Source of the DNA: Acanthosepion lycidas
Taxonomy: Eukaryota > Mollusca > Cephalopoda > Sepiida > Sepiidae
Reading direction: 5' to 3'
Assembly: GCA_963932145.1 (NCBI GenBank)
Contig: OZ010579.1
Span: forward strand, 135,843,127-135,907,126
Length of the DNA stretch: 64,000 nt
The position numbers were made by a program, and so were the translations under genes. The notes beneath the pieces are model-generated. The model did no database searches. It was not told where the DNA came from and was given only the letters and a program-made list of their open reading frames with translations. Below are positions 1-11,177 of this stretch, piece by piece. How positions within the stretch are numbered: the stretch's first letter is position 1; each line of letters begins with the position of its first letter.

Positions 1-271
1 TTAATTCATGTCAAATAATGATAAAGAATGATTTTTCCATAATACTGACAAAATCAAGGTATTTATTCGATATCTGATTCATAAAAATCAAAAATGCTTC
101 ACCTTATTAATGATATATATTTTACAGTAAGGTTCATCCTATACAAGACTCGGCGGCTACTTGAGCTATAGGGTTACATTATAAGTAGATGTATGCATAT
201 GCTCTTTAAAGTCTAAGAGGAACATTAATAGATACTTAAAATTTAAAATTAAGCATAACATTTTTTATTCC
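1..271. other. AT-rich flank, no gene seen
   Basis: AT-rich sequence without a convincing open reading frame, RNA gene or repeat terminus. I see nothing to annotate here. Confidence 0.5.
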
Positions 272-306
272 TGTGTGTGTGTGTGTGTGTGTGGTGTGTG
301 TGTGTA
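272..306. repeat. (TG)n microsatellite
   Basis: Run of TG dinucleotides with one interruption. It lies next to the end of the interspersed repeat at 307-670, which suggests that the microsatellite is or grew from the tail of that repeat. Confidence 0.9.
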
Positions 307-670
307 TTGTGGACTCTCACGTTGTATTCAATGTATGAGGGTTCCTAGGAACTGACAGCCCAGACACCAGCATATAGGATTTGATCATAGTGGTGAAGGT
401 TTTGTGCAGAACCAACCACACTTGTTGAAGGGCCGAATACAGAGACCTGGTGCACTACGTGCCAGAAGGTCCCCAAACGACCCTCCGCAGGTTTTGAATT
501 CAGAGTTGTCCTTCTCCTAGACCAGTTGTCATCCAAGGATATAGAACCTAGTCTGTCCAGCTATGGGGAAATAGCAATTCACCCATAGCTGGAGGGAGAA
601 GAGGAGGATCCATACCTTTTCCAAGGGTATTAGCATGTAAGTGAATGTAATGGATTCGACTGGAATTCAA
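307..670 (-). repeat. Interspersed repeat family, copy 1
   Basis: The reverse complement of about 500-665 matches the direct repeats at 27.1-27.6 kb. Shared blocks include the stretch ending TCCATTACATTCACTT, the CCTCCTCTTCT block, a block resembling AGCTATGGGGAAATAGC, and CTTGGATG followed by ACTGGTCTA. The part at 307-500 continues in one orientation up to the (TG)n run. No protein-coding capacity is seen. The short size, several copies and microsatellite at one end suit a SINE or another short non-autonomous element, but I could not find a clear pol III promoter in this copy. Confidence 0.55.
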
Positions 671-704
671 CTTGGTTCTCAGATCCTCAGTCTGTGCCAT
701 TTTC

Positions 705-707
<3 letters not shown>

Positions 708-751
<44 letters not shown>

Positions 752-775
752 TAGATAGATAGATAGATAGATAGA
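708..775. repeat. (TA)n-(GATA)n compound microsatellite
   Basis: About 42 bp of TA dinucleotides pass directly into GATA tetranucleotide repeats. Simple-sequence DNA. Confidence 0.95.
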
Positions 776-1559
776 CAGTAATACATTATGTTTTTAATAT
801 ACTTTATCAGATTATTGACTAGACTTTCTTGTACACATATTGGAACCTACATAGGATTAATTAGTGATGTAAGAATTATAAATCTTGAAACATTTTTAAG
901 AAAAGCATTCATTGACCTGAAAAAGAAGTTATTTTTTAAATGCATTTTATTTGAACTTGTTTTTTTAAGTTTGATTTTGTTGGACGAATTCTCAACTTTT
1001 TTTCGTATGAGTTTGTAAAAGTAATTAAAATTTATAGAATACTTAATTACAGGATTAAAAAATAAATTCAAATACGTTAGACATGTTCAACTTAATACAG
1101 TTGCTGCTTATATTTTGAAACTTCATTTCTGTTGAGATATTTATAGGTGATTTTCTCTTTTTTCACTTTGGGATGTGTAAGCGATCTGGGATTACAAAGG
1201 AAATGTTTGTCGCAGACTATTTACACGTCACAGAGAACATAATCACTAAGTTCAGACTTGAACATCGGGGGCAGAAAGAAATGCTGAAAACTCGATTTGC
1301 AGGTACTATCTCACGAATCACAATGCACGCAACCAGTCAGAAAAATAACTCATCCTCCAACAGCCGCTGTAGCCAAAATACCCGAATTTCCGGTATTTAT
1401 TGTAAAATATTACAATTGTGGCACAAGGCCGAAAAAGGGGGAGGAGTTGAGGCTGGTCTTAACTAACTATCCTATACCTAGCTAATCCAATTCACGACCC
1501 ATTCATACATTACAATTTTCACATTCACCACAAGAACTCGTCCGTCACCAATCAATACT
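776..1559. other. Unassigned sequence, no supported gene
   Basis: AT-rich to about 1,160, then more balanced composition. Short open frames such as 788-1018 and 1173-1466 have low-complexity or unconvincing translations with no motif I recognise. No RNA gene or transposon terminus was found. Confidence 0.4.
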
Positions 1560-1964
1560 CCATACACCATAATACCACATTCTCTCTAGGGAGACCTACA
1601 AAACGCGCCCCGTGTCATAAAAATTTAATGATACTAAAAATATATATATAAAAATCTATGATGAAAAAATGAGAGGGGAAGGAGATGAACCCAATAACAA
1701 ACTAAAATATTAACACAAATCAAATTAAACATAACTGATGTTAGTAGGGCCCGTTCAACCCTCAAAACAGAGAGGCCACTGTAGTCTGCCCATGGGACAA
1801 AATCAAACAAACTGGGGAGGTTGGGAATCTCAGGCTGAATCATAAGTAAAGATGTGGCCGGGGACAGGCCGGAAACAACACTTACTCACATTAACTAGGT
1901 ACACAAAAGCTTGTCTAATCTAACCAAAGGGAGGGCTCCACAGGAAACCAGCCCGATGTGACTT

Positions 1965-2653
1965 AGGCTTGACCTAAAAGAGAAAATCAAGGCTAGCCCC
2001 GTTCAAACGAACCAAAGCTCGCCTCAGTCACCCACCTTTCGCTGAAGACTCTCGAATGCGCTTTCTATCAGTTCTAATCTTCATCTTGAGCTGATTCTCA
2101 AAGAATCGGATCAGATCTTGATGAGAAAGACGAGTGCCCCGCAAGACTTCCTCCGTTCCCGTCGCCCATATCACAATTCGGGCCGTGGCTAGCAGCGTCA
2201 AAACACCATCCGTTTCACCCCGGAATACGAGGGCGACACATTGTCACACGCGTATGCGCGATCAATGGGCACAATCTTTTCGGGAGCGAGACGAGCCGTC
2301 AGCTCGCCGACATGGTCCAGTAAAGGGGCGGACACGGGGGCAATGGTAAAAGGCGTGCGAAACCGTTTCTTCTAAACCAAGGCCACACCGTTCACAGTCT
2401 GGCAAATCCGCCAAGCCCCATATGAAGGCTTTGTCATTGAGAGGCAGCCTATTCCAAGCCAATCGCCAGGTAAGCGAAAACTCAGGGGGACTGAGGTAAT
2501 CCGCCGCTGGCGCCCAAGACCAGTAAGAGCGAAATTTATCCTCCGACAAGCCGATATCCTCACGTAGGGAATCCTTCGCGACCCCTCCACGATCAAACGA
2601 TAGAAGACCTTCCTAGGCTGAGAAAGGTCACTGGACTGAGGAACGGCCAACAA
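1965..2653 (-). pseudogene. Tx1-like LINE ORF2 C-terminus with zinc-knuckle motif
   Basis: Two overlapping frames (2372-2653 and 2262-2549) cover the C-terminal region of the LINE protein. Recognisable blocks are KVFYRLIVEGSRR, FSLTWRLAWNRLPLNDK and CERCGLGLEETVSHAFYHC. The last is the cysteine-histidine motif found near the end of L1-like ORF2 proteins and thought to bind nucleic acid. Below 2,200 a decayed frame gives DLIRFFENQLKMKIRTDRKR, the usual end of Tx1-type ORF2. At least two frameshifts are present. Confidence 0.7.
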
Positions 2654-2708
2654 GGTTGAAAGACACTCGCGAAGGAAATCCGATTGATCCCGGGGTTTAC
2701 GATTGCGC

Positions 2709-3239
2709 TCAACCCGCGAGATGGGGGGGATTTATAGTAAGGCGAGAGAACGTGTTCCTCACAATCCCCACCACAATCGGATATCCACCTGTCAACGCGA
2801 GGCACGTTTGTGGCTCTCCAAGTGTGGCATTCCCAGCCCTCCTATGACACGGACGCTGTGCACAGACTCGTCCGTCTACCCGATTCCCACGTCTCCTCCA
2901 TAAAATGGAGGATAGCGAGCGCTCGAGCGGCTTCCCACGGTCGTCACAGAGAGGAAGCACGGACAATCGATAAAGGATAAGAGGGAGAATGCATGTAGCA
3001 CAAACCTCCGCCCTGACCCTCACGGACAACCTCCGCCGACGCCAAATCTGGCCGGCAGCATCAACCCCCGCTCGCACCTCAGACCAACCCTTCTCCAGCC
3101 GGAGGTCGGGTCCAAACCACACTCCAAGAATGCGGGCAGGACCGTCCGTCCAACCGAAGGGCCACAGAAGATCGACCCCCTTCCAGGCACCCAATCGCAA
3201 TCCGGACGACCCGTCGCGGTTAATCTTGGCCCCTGTCAC
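2709..3239 (-). pseudogene. Tx1-like LINE RT thumb and connection region
   Basis: A 176-codon open frame that continues the LINE ORF2 C-terminal to the palm. It starts VTGAKINRDGSSGLRLGAWK and includes GPARILGVWFGPDLRLEKGW and RRRRLSVRVRAEVCATCILP, blocks typical of L1/Tx1 proteins just after the YADD motif. Its last third no longer follows the family pattern, which suggests that a frame shift has occurred. It is the longest uninterrupted piece of the Tx1-like copy apart from the palm. Confidence 0.75.
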
Positions 3240-3290
3240 ATTTTCGTACCGATCAAGCGCCTTCAGTACCGCCTCAATGTCGCTGCGGGA

Positions 3291-4032
3291 CTACACGAAA
3301 GCAGATACGTCACCGGCGCACGCAGAAACCCTTGCTCGAGCCCCGCGTGGAACGGCGATTCCGCGTAGGGCCGGACCGCACGCCCCGTCCCTCAGCCGGC
3401 GAAGGAGAGGCTCCAACGTCAAAGCACAAAGTAGGGGCAACAGCGGGCAACCCTGACGAACCGAACTCGACAGCGCAAAAGCGTCCGACAGCTTCCCGTT
3501 CACCTGTACCACTGCACTGGGGGAGCGATACAGGAGGCTAATCCAGCGGCAGAAGTCGGGTGAGAATCCGGCGGCCTGCAGGACAGTAGAGATGGTCAAC
3601 CCTATCAAATGCCTTGGGCTGATCCAAATTGATCAGCGCGGCCTCATCGTCCTCTTTTAATCCGTCTATGATAGTGCGGATGAAATGCAGGTTGCTCTGA
3701 ATTGTTCGGCCCTTCACAGAACAAGTCTGCTCCGGATACAACAGAGACTCGGCAACTGACTGCAAACGCTCCTGCAGGATCTTGGCCAAAATCTTTAACT
3801 CTGTGTTTAGCAGAGTTATGGGCCTGCAATCGTCTAGGTTCCCCCCAACACCCTTGCCGATTTTCAACAGCGTGATCACACCCCTGGAAAACCGGTCGGG
3901 GAGGGACCCCTGCCGGAACCAGTTGTTGAACACCACTGTCAAAATCCGGACAAAGATGTACGACAGCCTTAAGTACAATTCATAGGGCAAACCATCCAGA
4001 CCGGGAGACTTACCTCTGCCGACCTTCTTCAA
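3291..4032 (-). pseudogene. Tx1-like LINE reverse transcriptase, fingers and palm
   Basis: Reverse transcriptase domain of LINE ORF2, which would copy the element RNA at a nicked target site. The 3538-4032 frame begins KKVGRGKSPGLDGLPYELY, continues with DDCRPITLLNTELKILAK and has LINLDQPKAFDRVDH, which carries the first catalytic aspartate. The 3291-3608 frame overlaps it with SVRQGCPLLPLLCALTLEPL and ends in CAGDVSAFV, where the family normally has a YADD-type motif, so one catalytic aspartate is replaced by glycine. A frameshift separates the two frames near 3,540-3,610. Confidence 0.85.
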
Positions 4033-4039
4033 TGCCGCG

Positions 4040-4845
4040 TAGACCTGGCCCTCCGTAATCTCTCCCTAAATAGCTGCGAAACTCGTCCTCACGAAGACCA
4101 GGCTCCTTGGTAAACCGGATCTCGAAATGCCGCCGAAACGCCTCGCACATGTCGTCAGTGGCCCGAAGAGTACGCCCCCCTCCGGGGTTTCGACTTCTTG
4201 AATGTAACGATCGTCACCTCGACGGACCTGTTCCTTGCGCTATTGTGCGCCCATGTTCACAGCTTCAGAAGACATCTTGCTTAACCTATGTCTAATTACC
4301 TGGCCCATGTAGCGCTCGCTATTCGAACGCTCCACGGCCTCCCCAGCTAAGGCTATCTCTAGGGGATCCCCCACCAGCCACCGCCCGGGTAAGACTAGCT
4401 TTAAGCGTCCTCACCTTATCAGCTCTATCTAGGGCGAGCCGTTTGCTGAAATCAGTGGTGAAGGACCTATTCTACTTTTAAGTCTTCCCCACCACCTATG
4501 CCTGATAACCGCTCCCATTAGCTCCCGCTGCACTAAGCGAGTTAGATGCACCTGGAAGTCCCGCCTGTCCAGTAAAGACAGATTGAACTTCCAGTAACCA
4601 GCCATTCTAGGCCTATGATCTAACGCCACACGGGCACGAACGAGTTTGTAGCCTACCCAGTGGAACGTGGGACAATCTAACAGATCTATGTCGGCCCTTC
4701 TAACATTCTGTCAAGGTAGCTAACCACCTTGTCACAAGGCCAGCTAAGAGCCCACATCCACATTTTCCCCCCGGGGTAATCGACCCGGTATCTCTCAGAT
4801 CGACCAAGCTCCGATCGCCTCTTCTCCCGCTAGCACCATCTAACA
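4040..4845 (-). pseudogene. Tx1-like LINE endonuclease C-terminus and linker
   Basis: Part of LINE ORF2. One frame at 4429-4629 encodes RPRMAGYWKFNLSLL and HRWWGRLKSRI, the segment that follows the APE endonuclease SDH region in Tx1-type proteins. Translated fragments on either side (KMWMWAL and SYLDRM at about 4,700-4,760; GDDRYIQEVETPEGG and FRRHFEIRFTKEPGL at about 4,100-4,250) continue the same protein in other frames. The catalytic N-terminal half of the nuclease is absent. The piece would have helped nick target DNA before reverse transcription; in this state it is a relic. Confidence 0.7.
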
Positions 4846-4930
4846 GACAGAGGGATGTGACGGCGCGTCTGAGAGAAAGTGACTGTAGACGAGACGCCAG
4901 GGCAGGGCCAACTACATTGCATATCCGCCT

Positions 4931-5794
4931 CTAGAGCCTATCAAGAACCCCGAGGCAAACAGAAGGGGCACCAGACCATATATGGCAGCAACACTCCATG
5001 CAAGGGCGAATTGTTGATTTGTAGATCTGGAGGATCGACTCCGGGGAGAAAAACTTCCTGGCGCGGCTCAGGGAGCCAACTTTCCTTGCAGTGGATGAGG
5101 CAATTGAATCAATGTATTTATTCCATCTCAGGTCAGCAGTCAACGTGAGAACGAGAAGCCTCAGAGAGTTGCTCTCGAGAAGTTGAGCGTCAGACATTCT
5201 AATGGAGGGAAGGGAAGGATCTCTGTGGTGATTAATAGAGAGCAGTTTTGTCTTAGAAGCGTTGAAGTTGACCAGCCAATTCGTGCCCCAGTTCACAATC
5301 GATTGGAGGTCCTTTTCGAAACGCACGGCCAGGCGAGTTTTGTCAGCGAGACTAGATTTGTTTTTGAGGCAGGAATAAATTGTGGTGTCATCCACGTATA
5401 TGTCAACTTGGGAAGTTATTGCGTCAGGGAGATCATTTATGTAGATAAGGAATAGAGTGGGGCCTAGGATAGAGCCTTGAGGAACACCTGCGTTCGTGGG
5501 ATAGGAACTGGAGGAGAATCCATTCAATTTACGGTTTGACAGGAATGATCGTATTAGGTTATATAATCGACCCGTAATGCCATAACCCTGGAGCTTGCGA
5601 AGAAGGCCGGCATGCCAAACCCTATCAAATGCTTTGGAGATGTCTAGTGCCACGGCTCGGGCTTCCCCGTTATTTTGAAGAGCTCGGTAGACTGTTTCAG
5701 TGATGGCCGTAAGCACATCGGCTGTAGATCGGGCAAAGCGGAAACCATGTTGCTTGTCTGAGAGCAGATTATGGGATGTGAGGTTGTTAACCAC
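4931..5794 (-). pseudogene. Jockey/CR1-like LINE reverse transcriptase
   Basis: A 287-codon open frame covering most of the RT domain, with family blocks in order: LLSDKQHGFRFARSTAD, ARAVALDISKAFDRVWH (first catalytic aspartate), NAGVPQGSILGPTLFLIYIN, and IYVDDTTIYS (the YXDD box). NWLVNFNASKTKLLS and SILQIYKSTIRPCME follow as thumb blocks. The frame ends at LDRL, and a decayed continuation runs to about 4,846. It would have reverse transcribed element RNA primed at the nicked target. It is the best preserved part of this LINE. Confidence 0.9.
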
Positions 5795-5805
5795 CCCGGT
5801 ATTGA

Positions 5806-6650
5806 TTAGGGCTTCGAAGACTTTGCCGAAGAGGAGAAGGAGACTGGTAGGACGGTAGTTGGAAGAGTCAGAGGGGTCGCCGGAGTTCTTGAAGACAGGA
5901 ACGATCGAGAGGACTTCCAGCAGTCAGGAAAACAAGATTCCTTGAGGCAGTAGTTGCATAGTTTATAAAGGGCGGGCGCCAGTTCGGGCGCGCATTTCTT
6001 CAAGACAATGGCTGGTATCCCGTCTCCACCACTAGCCTTGTTGGGGTTTAAATTGGAGATAACGCCCAGTATCAAAGATGGGCTTATGTTTAACCCACTT
6101 AGTATGGCCTCAGTTCTAAGAGGGAAGTCGGGTATGGGTACACCGGAAGAGTCGAGCGTCGAGCGTCGAGTTGAATGAAAATTTCCGAGCAAAGCATTCA
6201 GCCTTGTCGGTAGAGGAGGTCAGGACTTCGAACTGGTTGAATAAAGGAGGTATAGAGTGTTTGCAATTGTTCAATACGCTCTTGCAGAGACGCCAATACT
6301 CTTTGGAGCCAAATTTGCGAGATGCAATACGTTCCTTCATCCGAGCCGCAAATAGTGACTTAGCATCGTTGAGGACACGCTTACACTCGTTACGGGCGGA
6401 GGCAAAGAGACGTCTATTGCAGTCAGACATGTCGCTACGGAATAGGTGGAAGTAGTGGTTCCTATGGGCGATGGCGGCTGAGCAAGCAGCCGAGAACCAG
6501 GGGGAGGAGCGCGACTTGACCCTATATTTCCTTGATGGGATGAAAGCGTCGATTCCAACTTTAACCAAGGAAGAGACTTCAGAAGCACAATCTTGGACGG
6601 GGAGCTTAAAGACTCCATCCCAGGGGACATCACGGAGGAAATCACGGAAC
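5806..6650 (-). pseudogene. Jockey/CR1-like LINE linker and RT N-terminus
   Basis: Two frames continue the LINE protein. The 6116-6568 frame carries VKVGIDAFIPSRKYRV, SPWFSAACSAAIAHRN and KFGSKEYWRLCKSV, the conserved linker between nuclease and RT. The 5806-6192 frame carries NLNPNKASGGDGIPAIVLKK and LAPALYKLCNYCLKE, the start of the RT fingers. A frameshift lies near 6,150-6,190 and another near 5,880, where the translation leaves the family pattern. Confidence 0.8.
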
Positions 6651-6731
6651 GCGTCCCAGTCAGCTCGTTGATAGTAGAACGAGGTTCTAGTGGTAGGAGG
6701 TTCTTTATAGGGGGAGGAGTTAAAGGAGATA

Positions 6732-7448
6732 CTACTGCATGGTCAGAGTTACCAAGAGGACAGAGTTGCGAAGCGCTACAGGATTCGGGGATGTAGGTAA
6801 AGCACAGGTCGAGAAGAGTGGCCTTACCTTCCCGGTTGAAGGCAAAACGATTGGGAAGTTAACTATCTGTGTGAGGGAATGGGAGATTGAAAAATTGAGC
6901 GTTTGAATGCCTGCGTGGTCAGTAGTAGCATTCTTAAGCCACAAGGTGTGATGGGCGTTAAAGTCACCAAACACAAAAATGTGAGCAAACGGGTGGAGGG
7001 AGAGAGCTTTGTCTATGCTGTCAGAAATGCTATCGAGTATCTCACGGTCTTGAGAGGATGGAGAGCGGTAAAGGAAGAAGAGATAGCTTACCGCATTGAG
7101 GAGAGAGAGTCGGAGACACATGTATGACTGGTCTGGCGATTCGAGAGAGGACTCCCTGGCCAGAGGGAGATGTTCCTTGACGTAGACACCAAGACCGTGC
7201 ATGTGGGTTAGAGAGTCTTTTCTGAGGAGAGGAAGATAGCCGGGGATCGAGAGATCAGAAGAGGGGATAGACGAGACAAGGTTTGTCTCACAGAGAGCCA
7301 GTATATCCGGGCCGTTTGCAGTGAGGAAAGATTCCAGACTGCAGAAGTTTGTCCTGATGTCCCGAATGTTGGAGAACGAAATGTTGAGGTGTTTAGGTGG
7401 TTTTTGAGAGGCTGGCTTAGGGTTAATCTTTCGGTTTTTGTAACTCAT
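6732..7448 (-). pseudogene. Jockey/CR1-like LINE endonuclease
   Basis: N-terminal endonuclease of the LINE polyprotein. I place the start at the ATG at 7,448 (MSYKNRKINPKPASQKP), although the frame is open upstream to 7,619, because the upstream part does not resemble the family. Motifs are LNISFSNIRDIRTNF, ILALCETNL (the catalytic E of APE-type nucleases) and HIFVFGDFNAHHTLW (the GDFNAHH block). The final SDH block is not recognisable because the frame degenerates near 6,830-6,870. The enzyme would nick one strand of target DNA. Confidence 0.85.
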
Positions 7449-7980
7449 GTTGAATTTTGTTTGTAAGATGAGAAGGCCCGAGGTAAACGAAACAGACAGT
7501 TTCGACCGTGACGCGGGCAGAGAGGAGTTGGAAAAATCTGCATCATTATGTGGCCTCAGGGCTGCCCACCGGAGGTGACTGCAGGGACACCTTTCCATGC
7601 GCGACATGGCACTACACACACCCCGGTATTATACAACTGTTGATCAGAGCGGCCGCTCAAGACGCTAAGCAAGAGTTAGAGCTCCTAACTACCAGTCGGA
7701 AACAGCAACCAGAGAACTGTCAGCCGTGTACCCTCAAAATGAAGAGGTGATGCCACAGACTGCACACTAATACAGAGGCCGGCGAGAGAAAGAGTACCGG
7801 GAACCCCTTACTAGACAAGAAACAAGGTGTAAGCCTCTACTCACGTCCAATAGAAGGGGGAGGAGTGTTGACCGGGCGGTAGAAGAGACTACCTACTCCT
7901 ATTACAGATAACACAAAAAAGGGACGACACAAACAGAGGGAAGGATTGGGGTCGGGGGAGATAACAGGTAAGGAGTCCTG

Positions 7981-8755
7981 GATCTCACTAGGCTATACCC
8001 TATCACATTAAGTTTTGACTTAGTATAAGTCCCATTGTCATTTCTGAAAAGAAATTGAAAATAAGGTTACCCGGATTTATTACTGACGAGACACATTCTC
8101 GCATCTAGCCAAAGACATTTAATTTTTCCTGTTTTTTTTCTTTCGAACCGGGATTTCTTACTAAACTATCAAATAAGGGAGAATCATTGGGACAAAATGT
8201 CTTTGAGTGGGGGGAGAGAAAAAATAGATAAATTTAAAAACGAAGAAAAAAACAAAAAAACAAAAAAAAATACAAAGAAAAATGCAACATTTAATACACA
8301 TTTAACCGTTGAATTAAAACGCATTTTAGTTTTTTAATACAGTAAGTTATACTAAATAGGGTGAAATTTAAAATACTTAATTTATTGCCGTACAAGTCTC
8401 ATAAATAGTCCGATTCATATTAAATTAAAAGAAATCTGTAAATTTACATAATATAATCAATTATCCAACTAATAGCATAGGTACTTGACAAGATTTACAC
8501 ATACTACAAGTTTTATTAAATAAAGATAAACCTTAGAAATATTAAATTCATAATTTACCGGCATATGGTAAATATATTTTACAGATTTCATAAAAATGTT
8601 CAATTAATATTTAAGGAAAACTCAAATTAATATTTTACTCATGAAACGTGAAATAAGATGCTTTTTTACGAAGCTGAGAATATGTGAATGTTAAATAAAG
8701 AAAAATATTAGAACTAATTAACAAATTTGTTGAACTAAGAAGGCTGCGTGAATAT
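7981..8755. other. AT-rich spacer between LINE and gypsy fossil
   Basis: No gene seen. Motifs such as AAATAAGATGC and AAGAAAAATATTAGAACTAA recur on the other side of the gypsy fossil at about 13,720-13,870, so the element may sit inside an older AT-rich repeat. The similarity is patchy. Confidence 0.4.
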
Positions 8756-9641
8756 TTAAAGTTGAGCTGCAAATAAAACATGCAATATCCACAAACGTAA
8801 ATTATAAAAAAAATTATAACGTAAATTGAAAAGGACCCTATCGCCAGGAATGAAATATTTCCTATGAGGCAATACGGTTTTTTTGAACTTTGTTTGCCGT
8901 GGAATAAGTTTGTCGAAGACGGACTTTATTTTCCTTGCGAACATTGTTTCTGCAGGCGAGCTTCCCATAGGCGTGTTCGGGTTAGGGGTTATCCGATACA
9001 CCTGCAGAAATTGTTGCAATGCTCTATCTGTCGGTGTGCCTAGTGCCTTTCTTAAAGCCCTTTTTAAAGTGTCCACGAACCTTTCGGCCTGGCCATTCTG
9101 ACCTAGGGTGGTACTGAGGCGTTGTAACGTGGTCCACCTGATATGACTTGCAGAAGTCCCTAAATTCACTTTGATGTGAATTGAGTGCCATTATCAGTAA
9201 CTATACAATCTACGACGCCAAACGCGCGAATAGCTCGTGTAGAAATCCGATCGTGCAGTTTGTGGTTGGTCTTTTATATTGTAGGACCTCAGGCTATTTT
9301 GAGTGGCTATCCACAACAATGAGATAGTACATGTTGTCCATAGGCCCTGCAAAATCCACATGAATTCTTTGCCAAGGATGATCTATTTTGGGCCATGGTT
9401 TGCACGTCGTGGTTGTAGCTTTTGCTGCAAAGGCGCATCCTTTGCATGATTTTATCATGTCTGCTATATCCTTGTCCATGTTTGGCCAATAAACGTAGCA
9501 GCGCATGAGGCTTTTCGTACGGTTCTTCCCCGGATGTCCCATGTGAAAATCTCTGAGGATTTTTCTTTGTAGGCTGTTTGGAATCACTACGGGGTCATTG
9601 TATAGTAGGACATCATCGCAGAGGGAGAAGACTTCTGGCAC
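8756..9641 (-). pseudogene. Gypsy fossil 1 integrase
   Basis: The stretch at 9,294-9,641 carries LRDFHMGHPGKNRTKSLM and an HHCC zinc-binding arrangement, then WQRIHVDFAGPMDNMYYLIV, the start of the catalytic core. The stretch at 8,756-9,169 carries GQAERFVDTLKRALRKA and NTPMGSSPAETMF, the end of the core. An HRKYFIPGDRVLFNLRY block follows, resembling the C-terminal integrase domain. Recognisable homology ends near 8,840. Fossil. Confidence 0.85.
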
Positions 9642-9802
9642 ATTGGGGTCTGTTTCGAATTTTGCTTTTTATGGATTGAATGAATTCATCCTCTCGAGAC
9701 TCCCTTTTTATGTCGGCCAAAGTAACTGGGAGCTCTCTTATGGTACTCGCGATCATGTTTTTGATTTCACAATTTGTCGTTAGAGTGACAATGATGCAGT
9801 CT

Positions 9803-10409
9803 TCAAAGACTTCTGTATTTTTTGGAATGAGTCGCGATAAACTGTCTGCATGGTAAATATTTTTGGTTGTTAGGAACTATCTTGAAATTATAGTTTAAGA
9901 GAATCGTTCCCCAAAGAAGTAGTCTATTTGCAGTATAGACTGGCAGACCTTTTTTAGACCCCAAAATTGTAATCAGAGGTTTATGGTCTGTCTGCAGTAT
10001 GAACCGTCTACCATGTAGATATCTGTGAAACTTTCTCACAGCGAATATTAACCCCAGAGCCTCTTTTTCTATTTGGGAATATTGTTTAGAGATCTTGAGC
10101 CACAGCTTTTCGCGAACCATCTGGCAATTTATGTAATATGCAAGCACCAATGCCGTACGACCTTGCATCACTTGCGACTATGATGTCGAGACTAGGGTCG
10201 AAATGTGTGAGGGAGAGGTCTGAAGTAAGAGTTTTCTTGATCTTCTCGAATGCGTCTTGGCATTCCGGGGTCCATGACCATGGTTTGTCCTTTTTTAAAA
10301 GTTGGTTGAGAGGCCCTCTCAAATTTTGCATGTTCTTAATGAACCCTTGGTAAAAGTTAGCTAGGCCGATGAAGTTTTGTAACGCTTGAACGTTATCTGG
10401 AGACGGCAT
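9803..10409 (-). pseudogene. Gypsy fossil 1 RT connection and RNase H
   Basis: Two open stretches. The first (10,086-10,409) has LQNFIGLANFYQGFIKN and IIVASDARSYGIGACI, the RT-RNase H linker and the first RNase H strand. The second (9,803-10,171) has YSQIEKEALGLIFAVRKFH, then RFILQTDHKPLITIL. This is the standard gypsy RNase H layout. Fossil. Confidence 0.85.
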
Positions 10410-10471
10410 GTTTCTGATCGCGTTGGCTCTTTCTGGATCCAGCCGACGACCATCTTTAATAATGATGTGTC

Positions 10472-11107
10472 CTAAGTATTTAATCTCTGGTAAAAAAAGT
10501 CACACTTTGCCTCCTTAACCTTAAATCCGTATTCTTGTATCTTTTCGAATATGTTTATTATATGGTTCCGATGCTCTGCCATAGTTTTGCTAGTAACTAG
10601 TATATCATCCAAATAGGCTGTTGCGTAGTCAAGATCGCCCAGCATGGCGTCCATGACCTGCTGGAAAATTGCAGGCGCAACCTTTACTCCAAAAGCCAGC
10701 CTGTTGTATTTGTTCAATCCTCTATGGGTGTTTATGCAGAGCAATTTAGAACTTTCTTCTTCCACCTCTATCTGAAGGTATGCGTCCGAGAGGTCGATTT
10801 TAGAAAAAACTTTTCCACTATTGAGTTTGTTGAATATTTCTTCAGGGCTTGGGAGAGGATAGTGGTGATCTTGCAAGGCATCGTTTAACCCTGTGGAAAA
10901 ATCTGCGCATACTCGTATTTGATTGGACTTCTTTTTTACGTAGACCGTAGGTGTTGCCCACTCGCTGAAATCTGTTTTTGACAGAATACCTGCTTGTTCG
11001 AGTCTATCTAACTCTTTGTTTATTTGCTCTAGAGCAGCGAAAGGGACATTCCGTTTCTTTTTGAATACCGGTTGTGCACCCTCCTTCACCTTGAACTTAG
11101 CTTTCAT
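10472..11107 (-). pseudogene. Gypsy fossil 1 reverse transcriptase
   Basis: RT domain with the gypsy blocks KKKRNVPFAALEQINKELDR, GILSKTDFSEWATPTVYVKK, IRVCADFSTGLNDALQDHHY, FSKIDLSDAYLQIEVEEESS and the catalytic YLDDI box, followed by EHRNHIINIFEKIQEYGFKV. It lies between protease and RNase H as expected for the Metaviridae gene order. Fossil. Confidence 0.9.
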
Positions 11108-11177
11108 TTTAGTACATTTCCCTAGGCCGCCAGAAAAAAAACCTGGGGTAATTGTTGTTTGAGTTCTTTTTTTAGAT

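Larger units (their letters stand above)
1560..4845 (-). mobile_element. Tx1-like LINE, 5'-truncated and decayed
   Basis: A non-LTR retrotransposon fragment read from 4,845 down to about 1,560. In order it holds the C-terminal half of an APE-type endonuclease, a linker, a reverse transcriptase, a long C-terminal region with a CX2C...HC zinc-knuckle-like motif, and a 3' untranslated part below about 1,965. The phrases GYWKFN, SPGLDGLPYE, RQGCP and GVWFGPDL fit the Tx1 branch of L1-like LINEs. The first half of the endonuclease and ORF1 are missing. The reading frame is interrupted several times, so this copy cannot encode a working enzyme. It is more GC-rich than its surroundings. At its 5' side it joins the Jockey-like LINE with no gap. 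Confidence 0.85.
4846..7980 (-). mobile_element. Jockey/CR1-like LINE, 3'-truncated and decayed
   Basis: Non-LTR retrotransposon read from about 7,980 down to 4,846. It holds a GC-rich 5' leader (about 7,450-7,980), an APE endonuclease, a linker and a reverse transcriptase, but stops shortly after the RT thumb. The usual C-terminal tail and the 3' untranslated region are missing, replaced by the Tx1-like copy. Fragments of a LINE family with a similar C-terminus occur at 22.6-22.8 kb and 45.2-45.7 kb. The single long ORF is split by at least four frame breaks, so the copy is dead. Confidence 0.85.

Noticed and set aside
788-1071. Overlapping frames on both strands rich in Phe, Leu, Lys and Asn
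   Set aside because: Typical of AT-rich DNA; no motif, and the two strands are open over the same stretch.
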